Positions 1 through 10,315 of a stretch of 64,000 nucleotides of DNA are shown piece by piece. Both the position numbers and the translations under genes were made by a program. Origin of the DNA: Trachythela sp. YZ-2020 (lineage: Eukaryota; Cnidaria; Anthozoa; Malacalcyonacea; Clavulariidae). Within the stretch, counting starts at the first letter, position 1, and each line of letters begins with the position of its first letter. The stretch covers positions 6,662,501 to 6,726,500 of the forward strand of contig JADLSH010000367.1 of NCBI GenBank assembly GCA_016169945.1. The letters run 5' to 3'. Under the pieces are notes generated by a model, which had not been told where the DNA came from, made no database searches, and was given only the letters and a program-made list of their open reading frames with translations.

Positions 1-229
1 TCTAAAACCAAAGCAAGTTCTTTGTCTGGAGAGCATGTATCTAAAGAAGGATGTAATGTGTGTTTTACCGACGGGTTATGGCAAGTCTTTAATTTATCAT
101 CTTCTGCCAATGTTGTTGTTCGCGAAATACAAGTTGCGAGACGATTTACTTCGGGCATCGAAAGGTATTTCTACGGCCGTAGTTAACTCCATTATTTTTG
201 TTGTATCGCCATTGAATTCTTTGATAAGT

Positions 230-260
230 GACCAAGCTTGGTCCTTGATACTTAAGTATC
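230..260. repeat. two adjacent perfect 14-bp palindromes at the helicase lesion
   Basis: GACCAAGCTTGGTC (230-243) and GATACTTAAGTATC (247-260) are both perfect palindromes, separated by 3 bases. Removing 236-255 rejoins SDQ to VSRL and restores the helicase frame, so the palindromes are created by the inserted 20 bases. Confidence 0.85.
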
Positions 261-542
261 GCGTCTAAGCATGAGTAGTATTCGAGCGTCGGTTATCAAT
301 GTATTAAAGGAATCGGGAATGGATCAACTGGCCGATGATTCTGACGACCAAAATAATGAAAATATACATGTTGACTTCAGCCAGTGTGAAGAGAAAAACT
401 TACGCGATGGTCATTACAACATTGTTTTTGCTCATCCAGAAACACTTATTTCGAGCAAATATGGACGGGAGTTATTGCTGAGCGAGATATATCAAGAAAA
501 TGTCTTTGCAATTGTTATAGACGAAGCTCATTGTATATTAGA

Positions 543-1032
543 GTAATTAGACTGGTTAGTATCAAGTCAACGTTTCACCTTCATGCATGTATTAAAATAT
601 TTTGATGTCCTTGTAGGATTGCCAATCACTGTATTAATATGAATGGCGAAGTTTTATGTTATTTAGCAATCGTGTTACCCACACCTCCTACTGTAAATGA
701 TGACTATAAATTATTTTATATGCGTAATCTTGATGTGTAATATACCTACACAAATACAAAATTGACTTGAAAAAAAGGTATAAAGTTAGACAGCGAATGC
801 CTGAATTGTCAGCTTGTAGTGTTAATGTTAGATTGTTTATGCCCAATCACCTTCCCTTCAAAATTATGTCATGATGGTAGTGGTAAACACAAAATTTGGA
901 AAATAAATAAGTGGCTTGGGACAAAGCGAGCCTTACGTAAAATTCTGCAATCTGCATAGCCTGTGTATTCCTACCCTGAATGTAATGTGCTTTTATATCA
1001 GACTGTTACATTTTGTTTGTATGTTATTGCAG
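543..1032 (+). other. intron of the RecQ-like helicase gene
   Basis: 490-bp intron: donor GA|GTAATT after the DEAH-box exon and acceptor TTATTGCAG|GG before the exon that opens with GSDFRKDY. The phase joins correctly (GA plus G gives Glu). No gene is seen inside. Confidence 0.75.
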
Positions 1033-1877
1033 GGGGAGTGATTTCAGAAAAGACTATGGTAAATTAGGAGTGCTGTGTGCACTGTTTCCCGATGTACCCG
1101 TTATTGCGATGACAGCGACAGCAAGTCGGACTGATATTAAATGTATCCAGGACTCGTTAGGACTGAAGAATTGTGAATGCATTATTGGCAATCCAGATCG
1201 GAAAATACCAAAAAACTTTTCGACATGGGCAAGATGTCAACGCCATTCAATCGATTTTGATACCAGTAGCCAGAGATCTTTTACAGGAAAAGATAAATTA
1301 TCCATTGACTATTGTATATGTACCCTTAAGATTATGTGGATTTGCGTACAAGATGTTTGAGCATGTTCTTGGTGCTGAACAATATTTCCCTCTTGGATCT
1401 GCCTCAATTCCAGCAAACAGGCTGTTTGCACAATTTCATGCTCCTCAAACCATTGAGATGAAGGATGAGATTTTGAAGCAACTTTGTTCGGCAAGAAGTA
1501 CAATTTGTGTGGTTTTTGCAACAGTAGCGATAGGAATGGGCGTGGACATTCCTGACATCCGTCAGGTCATCCATGTTGGGCCTCCAAGTACAGTGAAGGC
1601 ATACCTCCAAGAGACAGGGCGTGCTGGTAGGGATGGCAAACCTTTATCGGCTTACTTATACTACAACAACAGAGACATTGGCAAGAATAGAGTGGGTATG
1701 CAAGATGATATGCGCAACTTTTGTTCAAGTGACAACATATGTCTGAGGAAGTTACTGCTGAAGTCACTTGATTATGAACAGGATATTTTTATGAAGCCAT
1801 TACACCTTTGTTGTGGTGTCTGTGAAAAAGAATGTAACTGTTCCATGTGCTTACAGCTTCTTATGGAAAAATTGTAA

Positions 1878-2467
1878 GTGAAACATTCAGATCAGTCCAG
1901 GAAAGATCCACACTCCTCCTGTAGTAGAGGTTTTTGACAATCAGTGGAGAAGAATCTACATTTGATAATAGTAAAATATACTCTTACATTCTTAGATGGT
2001 GGGTGGGTTTATGTTCAATTTATTTGATAGGGAGAGTGTGATATTTTCTGGAAGGACCCAACAAAACTTTTTTAACTTTGCCTCCTTAAAAAATTGTAGC
2101 ATATTCAGGGTTTGAATTAAAAGTTTAAAAATGAATAGCAAATTTACAAGTTTTAGCAAACTATTGATTCATGCGATTAAAAAATGAATAGCAAATTTCT
2201 AGTGATGTGTTATATAAAACCAGTACGCTGTATAGCGAAGTGAATAGCGAAATCCCAAAAATGGATAGGGAATTGCTATTCACTATCTGTTAATACAAAC
2301 CCTGAACATTTTATTCCAATTTCTAAGAGTTTGTGGTATATAAATTATATTTTATCACATTACATGTTACTTCGTTAGAGTGATGGACAATGGACAAACA
2401 AAATGCAGACTGAGACCATTAGTGTAAATATTTTGTTAATTTCTATTATAACTGTTCTCAAAATTTC
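1878..2467. other. non-coding 3' flank of the helicase
   Basis: AT-rich. It holds several copies of a GAATAGC(A/G)AA motif at 2130-2290. No coding signal was found. Confidence 0.5.
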
Positions 2468-2623
2468 TCATAAAAATGTGCAATATATACATTTATAAAT
2501 TTGTGTCCATATGACTTGTGCAAGTGCAACTTGGTCAATGAATTGTTTCCCAATGTCGTCCAGAATTGAGTATTTCTTTGTGGGTTCAAGGCACAGACCA
2601 TACTTATTCAAGCGAGCAATCAG
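2468..2623 (-). CDS. isolated coding exon, LIARLNKYGLCLEP... type, convergent with the helicase
   Basis: Read on the minus strand, an acceptor (TTCTTTCAG) at 2624 opens a 51-codon frame beginning LIARLNKYGLCLEPTKKYSI and then LDDIGKQFIDQVALAQ, ending in TGA at 2468-2470. Codon use and the pattern LxRLNKxGLCLxPxK..ILDxxG resemble uncharacterised metazoan proteins found in repetitive gene families, some near RecQ-like genes (recall, unverified). No upstream exon could be found between 2630 and 3700. It lies tail to tail with the helicase, so both may belong to one element. It could also be a stray gene fragment. Confidence 0.45.
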   Translation of the reverse strand: MIARLNKYGLCLEPTKKYSILDDIGKQFIDQVALAQVIWTQIYKCIYCTFL

Positions 2624-3302
2624 CTGAAAGAATATGGAAAGTATAAGGACACATTCATGAGCTTAAGCATAATATACTATTAAATACCAGGCAAATCCAT
2701 TCTGGTCACACACTGTTTTGTTTACATTTTATTGTCAAAAATAGATGCTAAGATACATGTAATAATCCCAAAGTGGATCCAAGCATAGCTCTTATGCACT
2801 AAGGCAGTCAGGGGACTTCAAAGCCACAGCTTTAATTTTATTTATTTAAAATTATGAACTCTCCCAGAAGGCTTTTACATGATAATATTAGAAACAATTA
2901 AAACATGGTTCATATCAAAGAACCAAAGTGCAAATAGTCAAATAGAATTAAGATCTTATTTTGAGATCTTTCTTAAATTGAATCAAGTTATTTAACCTCC
3001 TTATACTGTTCGGTAATGAGTTATCTAGAGTAATCTATATGCTGGAATAATTAGTTTATCCTTATTTCTAGTATAAACTCCAATAGCATTGGTTAAATTG
3101 GAGGTTTACATTGTAATATAGAAAATATATTAAAACTGCTTTTGCGTATGATCTGCCATATACTGTATGAAAGAGCGGTTTCTTTTTACTTGTAATATTT
3201 CATGGATGAGAATATCCATGCATTGTTTGACAACTATCAGATGCAAATGTCAACTGTCAAAAATAACCAGAGGATGTCATATATTGGATGGCATAACCCA
3301 TT
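2624..3302. other. AT-rich spacer, no gene seen
   Basis: No ORF with splice support and no clear repeat structure was found, apart from short AT runs. Confidence 0.4.
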
Positions 3303-3543
3303 AGTTGGCAATATGCCCAGATGCACACTACTTTAGTATATTTTACTTTGTCTAACGCCAGATTATTTTACTTGTCAGCGGTAGAGTACTGGTGGTTAAT
3401 GGGTCAACAAAACTGCCATTGCCTCTTGTTACCCATCAGCAGGCAATGTTCCCAGATGTGCCCCAGTTTAGTATTTTACTCTGTCTAATGCCAGACAATT
3501 TTACTCATCAGTGGTACAGACTGCCAGGCAATGGGCCCATAAA
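3303..3543. repeat. two diverged tandem units with a TCTAAYGCCAGA core
   Basis: Two imperfect copies of about 95 bases, offset by about 140. Each contains a TTTACT(T/C)TGTCTAA(C/T)GCCAGA stretch, then a TTTTACT..TCAG.GGTA segment and a terminal CAATGGG or TAATGGG. A 64-codon plus-strand frame over the second unit follows the repeat and is probably not a gene. Similar degenerate minisatellites are common in cnidarian DNA (recall). Confidence 0.5.
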
Positions 3544-3580
3544 TTTCTCATACACCGCAAGCTTAACATTTATTCACAAA

Positions 3581-3671
3581 ATTTGAATATTTCTATATTA
3601 TGTATATGTTTGTGTAATTACTGTGAAGCAAGCAATTACACAAACATATACATAATACAGAAATATTCAAA
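3581..3671. repeat. hairpin with arms of about 39 bp
   Basis: The left arm 3581-3620 (TTTGAATATTTCTATATTAT...) is the reverse complement of 3633-3671 with about one mismatch; the loop is about 12 bases. This would form a strong stem and may be a minimal foldback element. Confidence 0.8.
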
Positions 3672-3764
3672 TAACGGCTAATTTATAGTTCAATGATTAG
3701 AACCCAAGCAATTATACTCCCCAAAAGTTATTGTAACATGAAGTACTGAGTTGATCACTGTAAT

Positions 3765-5103
3765 CACAGAGTAGAAATCATACAGAGGTGTAACGGGTGT
3801 AACGGGTGTACCAGTGAACTATAAGTATACTGGAACGCTAACTCAGGGGGGGGGAATTGAAGCCGTGCGTTGTAGGTAGTGCCAGTCCCTTTTAACATAT
3901 TTTTTTCAAAAAATACACTTTTTATATTGCTAAATTTTACCCTTTTAATTTCCTTTTATACTTTCACTATTTATCTTTGACTACACTAGAACAATTAAAC
4001 TTTTTACTCAAGTACTTACAATGAACAAAGGTCGTTCAGTTTCTGAAATATTACTGGAAAAAAAACAAAATTTGTCAAAAAACCGCGCGAAAATGTTTGG
4101 TTTTTCTGAGTTATGAGACTTTCCAAAAAGAGTTAAGAGATTTTATGATACAATTTATATAGAAAAATATAAGATACATTAAAAAATTGCTTTTCAAGCA
4201 TGCAGTAACTTATTTTTGACAGTTAAAATAAGGATTATAGAAGCTAGCTCAGCCGTCATATTCAAAGTGCTCACTGATGGGCAACAAGAAGGGTGCGAAG
4301 ACAAAAATAGCACCACTTAGTGAAAATCGTCAATTTGTTTATGTTTTAGAAGGGTTAAAGCAAGGACTAAAAGCTCAAGATAAAAAGCAATACCTGGAGT
4401 ATAGTGCAAAATCAATTTGGGGGCTGCCGAAGTGTTTTCTAGGATATTTTTTCTGAGTTAAAGAGCAAAGTTTGCTTCGGCACGTTCAAACATTTGGCAT
4501 ACGATAACGATCCCCCTCATTTTTGCTGCAGATATATGTAAAACAGTCAAAACTAATCGGAAAACCACATTTGAATCCCAAACATTGAATGAAGTCTTCT
4601 GATGTAAAAAGTATTTTTCTTGCAAATTTTCGCTCAAAAACAAACTTTTGACGGAATTTTTCTCACTCCTCGGAACTCTCCTCAGTCCTTTTGAAAGTTC
4701 AAATTCCCGCGCATTGGCTTCAACGAATATATAGGACTTGATCATAGGAGTTAGCGTTCCAGTTTACTTATAGTTCACTGCGGGTGTACCCACTTATGCT
4801 TCAGACGCTTGCCGAGAATGCGCAGTTAAAGTGCACGATTCAGATGGCGGTTCGCTTTTAACTGCAGTTTACTTTTTAGAAGTGCATAAAAATGCGAAAG
4901 ACCTTAAGATTGTGAAACTTTAAAGAGCCGAAAATGTTGGGAACTTGGGGAATGTTGGGAACTTGGAATGGGGGGAACTTGCCGAGCATACGCAGTTGAT
5001 CATTTTTTGCCAGGCCGCCTGAAATCAGGTGGGTACACGAAAACGTAAGTCTCCCAAGTGTTTACGACGGCCCGTTCCACCTCTGTATGATCTCTACTCT
5101 GTG
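3765..5103. mobile_element. TIR element (CACAGAGTAG family) interrupted by a second element
   Basis: The ends are CACAGAGTAGAAATCATACA and its inverse. Flanks ctgtaat / ctgtaac look like a 7-bp target duplication with one mismatch. The outer parts match the complete 182-bp copy at 5529-5710, which defines the uninterrupted form. All extra length comes from the insertion at 3812-4780. Confidence 0.8.
3812..4780. mobile_element. hAT-like TIR element nested in the previous one
   Basis: TIRs CAGTGAACTATAAGTATACT and its inverse are flanked by a perfect direct repeat CGGGTGTAC (3803-3811 and 4781-4789). TIRs that begin CAGTG suggest hAT. It belongs to the same family as the copies at 44192-46730 (same TIR and GGAACG.TAACT subterminus). 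A 95-codon minus frame at 4458-4745 ends in the TIR and has no recognisable domain. Confidence 0.85.
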
Positions 5104-5528
5104 CTGTAACCATGGTAACACGCAACCGACCGTATATTTCTTTTATTTTTTGTACAAAATAGTGATAAGGTTTGTACTTTTAACTGTAAAATTACCAATT
5201 GCCCAACTATATAAAGTAGCTATGTTATTACGTACTCGTTTAGCTTTGATTTACTCTAAAATTCCATCTTAAACGTCTCACAAAACGTTTCGAAATTGTC
5301 ATAAAACTTCAACTGTTTTTTGAACAGTATTTTTATACTATGAAGTTTTTGAGATTAAATATGTTATTTCTTATTCTATATAACGTATTTGAATTAATAC
5401 TAAAACATTTGAACTACGATGAACTACGCATTTTCAAAACCACAAACTGTAGTGCATGCCAATTGACGATTTGACGGCAAAACTGCAAAAGCAAGTATGC
5501 AAATTGCAAAATAAACACTTACCGTAAA

Positions 5529-5710
5529 CACAGAGTAGAGATCATACAGAGGTGGAACGGACCGTCGTAAATACTTGGGAGACTTACGTTTTCGTGTACC
5601 CACCTGATTTCAGGCGGCCGGGCAAAAAATGATCAACTGCGCATGCTCGGCAAGCGTCTGAAGCATAAGTGGGTACACCCGTTACACCTCTGTATGATCT
5701 CTACTCTGTG
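5529..5710. mobile_element. complete short TIR element (CACAGAGTAG family)
   Basis: 182 bp with TIRs CACAGAGTAGAGATCATACA / inverse. A CCGTAAA direct repeat sits at both sides (5522-5528 and 5711-5717). It is non-coding, and inverted relative to the copy at 3765-5103. Confidence 0.88.
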
Positions 5711-5725
5711 CCGTAAATGCTCGTT

Positions 5726-6105
5726 TTAGCGCCACTCCCGGTTAAGCGCCGCTCCCGGTTAAGTGCCGCACCTAGGATTAAAATAATTTAATAAGCGCCG
5801 CTCCCGATTAAGCGCCGCACCTGTCTAACTATCGTACGGCGCTTAATCGGGGTAATAAAGAGTTTAAGCTTGACGTTTACCGCAATCGGCTAGCGCGGCG
5901 TTAACTTGATAGGATACACAAATAATCGCACTAAATAAGCCGTTTCAGTTTTGCTGTTTGACGTTAGTAGAGGCGTTCATGCAAACATCGTCATAATTTT
6001 TAAGTTTAGGCAATAAAATTTTTTGGGGTGAACCTTTAGTCGAAAATTATTTAATAAGCGCCGCTCCCGGTTAAACGCCGCTCCTGATTAAGCGAACTAT
6101 AGCTA
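5726..6105. repeat. dispersed TTAAGCGCCGC motif cluster
   Basis: About eight copies of a GCGCCGCTCCCGGTTAA-type motif, most direct and one inverted (near 5836), lie in two blocks (5726-5850 and 6054-6105). Such motifs form the ends of some pogo/Tigger-type elements (recall). No transposase is visible. Confidence 0.5.
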
Positions 6106-6479
6106 GACACATTAATTGTTGAGTTCATATTGTTATAGTTTAGTGCAAATGGTAAAAATTGACCATTTCAATTTTTAGGGGAGTGTGAGCTAAATGAAAA
6201 GGCCTACGCCACACCCCCAACGGAATATATTAGGTTACTATGGGAACGGGAGAGAGAGAAACAACGTGACAATTTTGTGAGTTTAATAGCGAGTTTAGTG
6301 AGACATTTATAACGTATTTTGTATTTTATTTTAATTTTTATTTCAAATATATTGGTTTGTGTGTAATTTTAATTCGCCAGCACATGTCGCACATTTGAAA
6401 TTTGCACATGCGTAAATGCAGTGTACGCCATTGTTCATTAATGAAAGTTTTAGTGGTGTACTAATGCGAAATTCAGGGA

Positions 6480-6660
6480 CCTTCGGGAGCATTTTCTGGA
6501 TGGGGTGGGGAGGGGTAAAGATCTCCGAGGGCGCAGTGACAATAGTATAGAGTGCTTAGGGCGCAAGACCTTTAGGGGGGTATGGGGGCTTGCTCCCCCA
6601 GAAAATTGTGAACTCTACAGTCTCTGAAATGCCATTTCGTGCACTTTGCGGGAAGATTTA
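6480..6660. repeat. dispersed repeat, CTCCCCCAGAAAATT family
   Basis: Shares the string order GGGGG..TCTGGGGG..TTGCTCCCCCAGAAAATTNTGAA...CTCTGAAA.GCCATTTC.TGCA with 54340-54480. No coding potential; a 70-codon plus frame at 6646 overlaps its end and has no support. Confidence 0.55.
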
Positions 6661-7432
6661 AGAGCAATGTCACAAGAATTCTTTCCAAATATTTTGTCAT
6701 ACGAAAAGCAGCTGACTACCAAACCTACCGATCGTACCTACGCAACGAATCAGTATTTACTGCCAAGACTGAAGAAGAGAATACAGTGCCTAATTAATGA
6801 TTACCTAATTCATTCATACATATTGAAAATCCTGCTAGATTTAAGTAAACGGCAATAAGCCCTAGGCATAGCAGAGATCTTGTATGTATAATTTTTTCTT
6901 CTGTTTAACTTCTTTATGGTTTTGAAAAATTGTCTATTTTAATAGAAATCACAATATGTATGACAAATTATTGGAGGGGGGGGGGGGGGGCTAAAGCCCC
7001 CGACGACCATAAAGCTCCGTGCCAAATGGTTAGAAGCTAATTTAGCCCTGGTTGCTTACTAGCCCGGTTTATCTGCAATAAACATTTCAGTAAGATGGGC
7101 AATTCTATTCTGGGGCCGGGTATTCGAAAGCCGGTTAGTTTAATCTTAGGCTAATGAAAATCTTCAAATTAAAATCTTGTCGGGATCAAAAGAAGTTTAA
7201 TTTCTATGAAGCGGACATAGAGAAATACACAACCAAAACAGGGGGCTAAAATTTAACCCAGGGTAAGCGTTAATCGAGCTTTGAACAACTGGTCCCTGGG
7301 CTGAAATTGAACGAAGCTTTTTCGAAAGATGTACGAAAGCCTCCGAAACCTTACTCCTTAGTCTGAGTGACTTAACTCTTTATTCCGGGCTAAAAATATT
7401 ATCGAAAGTATCAGCCTTCTACTCATGCATTT
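6661..7432. other. spacer with G-run and a GGGGCCGG-type end
   Basis: Contains a 14-base G run near 6975-6990 and a GGGGCCGGGTATTCGAAAG sequence near 7112 that resembles the end of the TIR element at 26688-26931. No complete partner end or gene was found. Confidence 0.35.
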
Positions 7433-7856
7433 CAGGGCCGGATTAACGTCGCGCGAGGCCCGTGGCAGATTTTCAGCGCGAGGCTCCCAACCCCCCCCCC
7501 CCCCTTTCGTTATGAAAACCTTTGAATTCAAAGACACACAAAATTGTTAAATAATTGTTTTCAATTTTTATCCGCAAATCGCCGCAATTTCGCAGCCAAG
7601 CTATCTCCACCAGGATTTCTGAATAATTTTCCGTTACATGCATACGGGTATTGCATATTTTCCGGGGGCCAACTGCCAACCCTAGGGACCCTAAATGCGC
7701 GAGGTCCCTAGATTCGCGAGGCCCCTAAATTCGCGAGGCATCTAAATTCGCGAGGCACCTAAAATGGGTGTGTCCCAATAGAAAATGGGCGTGTTCTCGT
7801 AAAAATGGGCGTGGCACAGTAAAGCGCGAGGCCCCAACGTGGTTAATCCTGCCCTG
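7433..7856. mobile_element. hAT-type non-autonomous element (424 bp)
   Basis: Ends CAGGGCCGGATTAACG and its near-perfect inverse (CG.GGTTAATCC.GCCCTG), flanked by a perfect 8-bp duplication ATGCATTT (7425-7432, 7857-7864). The interior has direct repeats of an ATTCGCGAGGC.CCTAAA unit at 7690-7770 and a 12-base C run near 7490. No transposase. Confidence 0.92.
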
Positions 7857-7864
7857 ATGCATTT

Positions 7865-8361
7865 CATTTCATCCCCTCTGTCTGTCTGATAACGTTGAAA
7901 CAGTGGAAAAATATATGGCATGTATATACAGAAGATGCACACATGCAGATTCTAAATTGCAGCACATTTGCATCAAAAGCATTAGCATAGCAATTATTAA
8001 AAATTTACTCTTTGTCTAGTGACTGACTACAAAATTTAACAACAATTACCGTACGTACTTGTAAAATCGCAAAGAGAGTTTAAACATGAATTGGCAGGTA
8101 TAGCAAACTGTGCCGTGGAAAAAGATCAATTGCTTGATTAAAATTTTGTTTATTAAATCTCAACATGGAGATTTTACTGCATCAAATAAAAACGTTGCAG
8201 TATACAACAAATACTCTTTTATAATGTTTCCTCTTTCTGTAATAATAAAGTGTATAAATTACCCAAAGGAAATACTAGCCGCTTTATTATTGTCTGTAAT
8301 TATATGTTTTTTAACATTTAGTCTCTTTGCATTTTTACGTTTCGCAGCAAGTTGATGAAGA
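7865..8361. other. spacer between a hAT-type element and the candidate last transporter exon
   Basis: AT-rich. It is open for 81 codons on the plus strand (8110-8355) but without a recognisable domain or splice context. If 8362-8445 is the last transporter exon, this stretch would hold its 3' untranslated region on the minus strand. Confidence 0.3.
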
Positions 8362-8445
8362 CTAAGATTTTGTTTTATATGTTTTTACATGTTTAACCTT
8401 CCAAGAACTTTCCTCCAACAGCATATCGTCACCATTTTTAGTTTC
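8362..8445 (-). CDS. candidate terminal exon (possibly of the SLC5 gene)
   Basis: On the minus strand a strong acceptor (CTCTGATTTGCAG) at 8446 opens 27 codons, ETKNGDDMLLEESSW followed by a basic tail, ending in TAG at 8362-8364. Size and composition fit the cytosolic tail of a transporter. The last sure exon (14412-14512) ends in phase 1, but this frame needs phase 0, so one more exon would have to lie between them; none was found. It could belong to another gene. Confidence 0.33.
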   Translation of the reverse strand, partial: ETKNGDDMLLEESSWKVKHVKTYKTKS

Positions 8446-8579
8446 CTGCAAATCAGAGAAACAATAGTGGCAGGATTGTACGTTTCATCAAGCTAGGGCG
8501 ACAATCTCTCGCCCACAGTGGAGGGGCGTGGTATGCTTTTTTTAAAACCGAGAAAAGATGTGACGTCTATTTGTTGAAC

Positions 8580-8759
8580 CAATCTTGTACCCCGAGCCTG
8601 CTATCCTTCTGGCCAACACCCACGTCGAGACTTAGTGTAACCCTTACTATACTATATGTAGGGTTAGGGATTAGTGTTTATATATATCGATAAGGGTTAC
8701 ATGAAGTCCTTACCAACACCCAGGATCCCAAAGGATCGCAGGCTCGGGGGACGATATTG
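8580..8759. mobile_element. short TIR element, CAATCTCGTACCCCGAGCC family
   Basis: TIRs CAATCTTGTACCCCGAGCCT and the inverse (AGGCTCGGGGGACGATATTG). Flanks TTGTTGAAC and TTTTTGAAC fit a 9-bp target duplication with one mismatch. The interior has a small palindrome with GTAGGGTTAGGGA. It shares its TIR with the 5.8-kb element at 53045-58822. Confidence 0.82.
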
Positions 8760-8834
8760 TTTTTGAACCAAAACTCAAAAGGACAACTTGCTATCGCGTC
8801 TGCCAAATAACGCGCTGTACATATTACGAATCTC

Positions 8835-9065
8835 ACCGAACTGTGGCATTGCATCAAAAATTCAGATCACTGCCACTCCCACAAACGTCTACGACCGCAC
8901 CTACATATTTTTGCATGTTTACAATTCTAATAATAAACAGCCAATCAACTTTTTATAGCAATTGTTACTAAGCACCGGATTGGCTGTTTAAAAATAGAAC
9001 TGTAAATGTAGACGTTTGTGGGAGTGGTAGCGATAAGAATTTTTTATGCAATGCCACAGTTCGGT
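8835..9065. repeat. foldback with arms of about 60 bp
   Basis: ACCGAACTGTGGCATTGCAT (left) is inverted at 9046-9065. The pairing continues through CACTCCCACAAACGTCTAC, broken by a few mismatches. The centre also pairs weakly (AAACAGCCAATC / GATTGGCTGTTT). No ORF. Confidence 0.8.
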
Positions 9066-9160
9066 CACCGCGGGCTCGGGGTACGAGATTGCAGGTCGGT
9101 GAGATCCGCAATAAAACATAGGCTATTACTATAACAAGGAACGGGGAATCGGGGGAATGG

Positions 9161-9309
9161 GGAATACTAAAACGCGGAATCTCTAAAGCCCGGAATACTA
9201 AAACGCGGAATCTCTAAAACCAGGAATACTAAAACGCGGAATCTCTAAAACCAGGAATACTAAAACGCGGAATCTCTAAAACCAGGAATACTAAAACGCG
9301 GAATCTCTA
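9161..9309. repeat. 32-bp tandem repeat, about 4.7 copies
   Basis: Unit GGAATACTAAAACGCGGAAT plus CTCTAAAACCAG, almost identical between copies, so recently expanded. Confidence 0.93.
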
Positions 9310-9317
9310 CCAAACCT

Positions 9318-9520
9318 GCAGCAGTGTTCGCACTTCTTGTTCCCAGCCTGTTGACAACAGACTTGTTACAAGTTGTTCCAACATCTTGTTATCGTCCTGC
9401 AAACTTACTTATTAACAAGTTGTGAGTGACAACGTTGTAAAGTTGTAGCAACTTGATAAAATGACAACATTGTTACAACTTATTGACAAGCTTGCTACAA
9501 GTCTGTTGCGAAGATTTGTA
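9318..9520. repeat. degenerate ACAAGTTGTTACAA-rich repeat
   Basis: Many overlapping direct and inverted copies of ACTTGTTACAAG, TTGTCAACAA and GTTGCAACTTG-like words. No reading frame. Confidence 0.6.
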
Positions 9521-9853
9521 CGTGTGTAGTCCTATGGCTATGATATAAGACAATATAAGGCGGGTTCAACGGAATGACCTAAAAATTGACGGGAGTAAAG
9601 ACTAAAGTAAATGTTATATTATAATAAACAAGTATTAATTAAGCAAAGCAAAAGGTTAAGACTGCTCTCGGAAATTGAGAAAGACGCTAGTCTATTAGAA
9701 TTACAGTATATTAAATACATTAGTCATTATACAGCGAGAAATTCCAAAGACTAAAGGTATGACTCCCAGACTATATTGCATATGTAGCACGCTATTGCTA
9801 CACGCTATTTGGCAGACGCGATAGGTGCAAGTTGTTCTTTTCAGGCATTCAAG

Positions 9854-10009
9854 TAGCCTGCATGGCAGGCGTTCTATTGTGGGGGAGGGAGTTTTGTTTA
9901 GAGCGCGCGCTTTTTTTTTTGAGAGCGCGCGCTAGGCTCTCAAAAAAAAAAAGCGCGCGCTCTAAACAAAACTCCCTCCCCCACAATAGAACGCCTGCCA
10001 CGCAGGCTA
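9854..10009. mobile_element. 156-bp TIR element, TAGCCTGCGTGGCAGG family
   Basis: Almost a pure palindrome: TIRs TAGCCTGCATGGCAGGCG / inverse, with AGAGCGCGCGC subterminal blocks. A perfect 9-bp duplication GCATTCAAG flanks it (9845-9853 and 10010-10018). It is the minimal form of the helicase-bearing element at 10951-12117. Confidence 0.93.
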
Positions 10010-10120
10010 GCATTCAAGCATTGTGAACTACATGCAATTATGCGAAATCATCGAAAATCGTAAAAATATAATAAAATTTTAAAGTCCAGTCCAAAACTAG
10101 TCCAGTCCAATGTTTACAGC

Positions 10121-10315
10121 GAGGGGCAAATCACTGATTTAAATCTCGTACACCTTCAGAAAAATCTTAAAAAATCACAAAAAAATCACAAAAAATCACG
10201 AAAAAATCAGTAAAAAATCACAAAAAAATAGACAAAACACAAAAATATAGAAAAATGTCAAAAAAATCACATGATTTTTTAATCTCGTACACTTTTCAGG
10301 AGTGATTTGCCCCTC
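10121..10315. mobile_element. TIR element with GAGGGGCAAATCACT ends and a short AAAAATCAC tandem
   Basis: Ends GAGGGGCAAATCACT and AGTGATTTGCCCCTC, with ATCTCGTACAC repeated inside both ends. The flanks share GTTTACA. The middle (about 10160-10275) is a decaying tandem of an AAAAAATCAC-like unit. Confidence 0.72.

Larger units (their letters stand above)
2..1877 (+). pseudogene. RecQ-like SF2 DNA helicase, decayed copy, 5' end outside the window
   Basis: ATP-dependent DNA helicase of the RecQ type. The frame is open from base 2 and reads LKPKQ (Q-motif-like), then LPTGYGKS (Walker A), SPLNSLISDQ (motif Ia), IDEAHCILE (DEAH box), MTATAS (motif III), FATVAIGMGVDIPDI (motif V), QETGRAGRDG (motif VI) and the zinc-binding cysteines CCGVCEKECNCSMC. 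Exon 1 ends at 542 and exon 2 starts at 1033. Two lesions break the frame: about 20 extra bases at 236-255, and a frameshift near 1200-1214 between NPDRK and YQKTFRHGQDV. Without them the protein runs from motif I through the zinc domain. Stop at 1875-1877. Many near-identical helicases of this kind occur in cnidarian and sponge genomes (recall). It may be the cargo gene of a DNA transposon (inference). Assembly error is the alternative to true decay. Confidence 0.82.
8777..9840. mobile_element. TIR element with CGCGTCTGCCAAATAACG ends, carrying further insertions
   Basis: The left end near 8777 (AGGACAACTTGCTATCGCGT) and the right end near 9840 (inverse, CTATTTGGCAGACGCGAT) match the ends of the element at 29423-30340. 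It contains the foldback at 8835-9065 and two tandem repeats. A TIR fragment of the CAATCTCGTACCCCG family lies at 9068-9092. Confidence 0.55.

Noticed and set aside
1309..1767. Minus-strand frames of 66-70 codons over the helicase
   Set aside because: They are antisense to motifs V-VI of the helicase and lack family features.
9161..9309. CRISPR-like array (32-bp units)
   Set aside because: The units are directly adjacent with no unique spacers; the host is eukaryotic.
9832..10026. 64-codon plus frame rich in Arg and Ser
   Set aside because: It is a reading of the TIR element at 9854-10009 and appears again wherever the family occurs.
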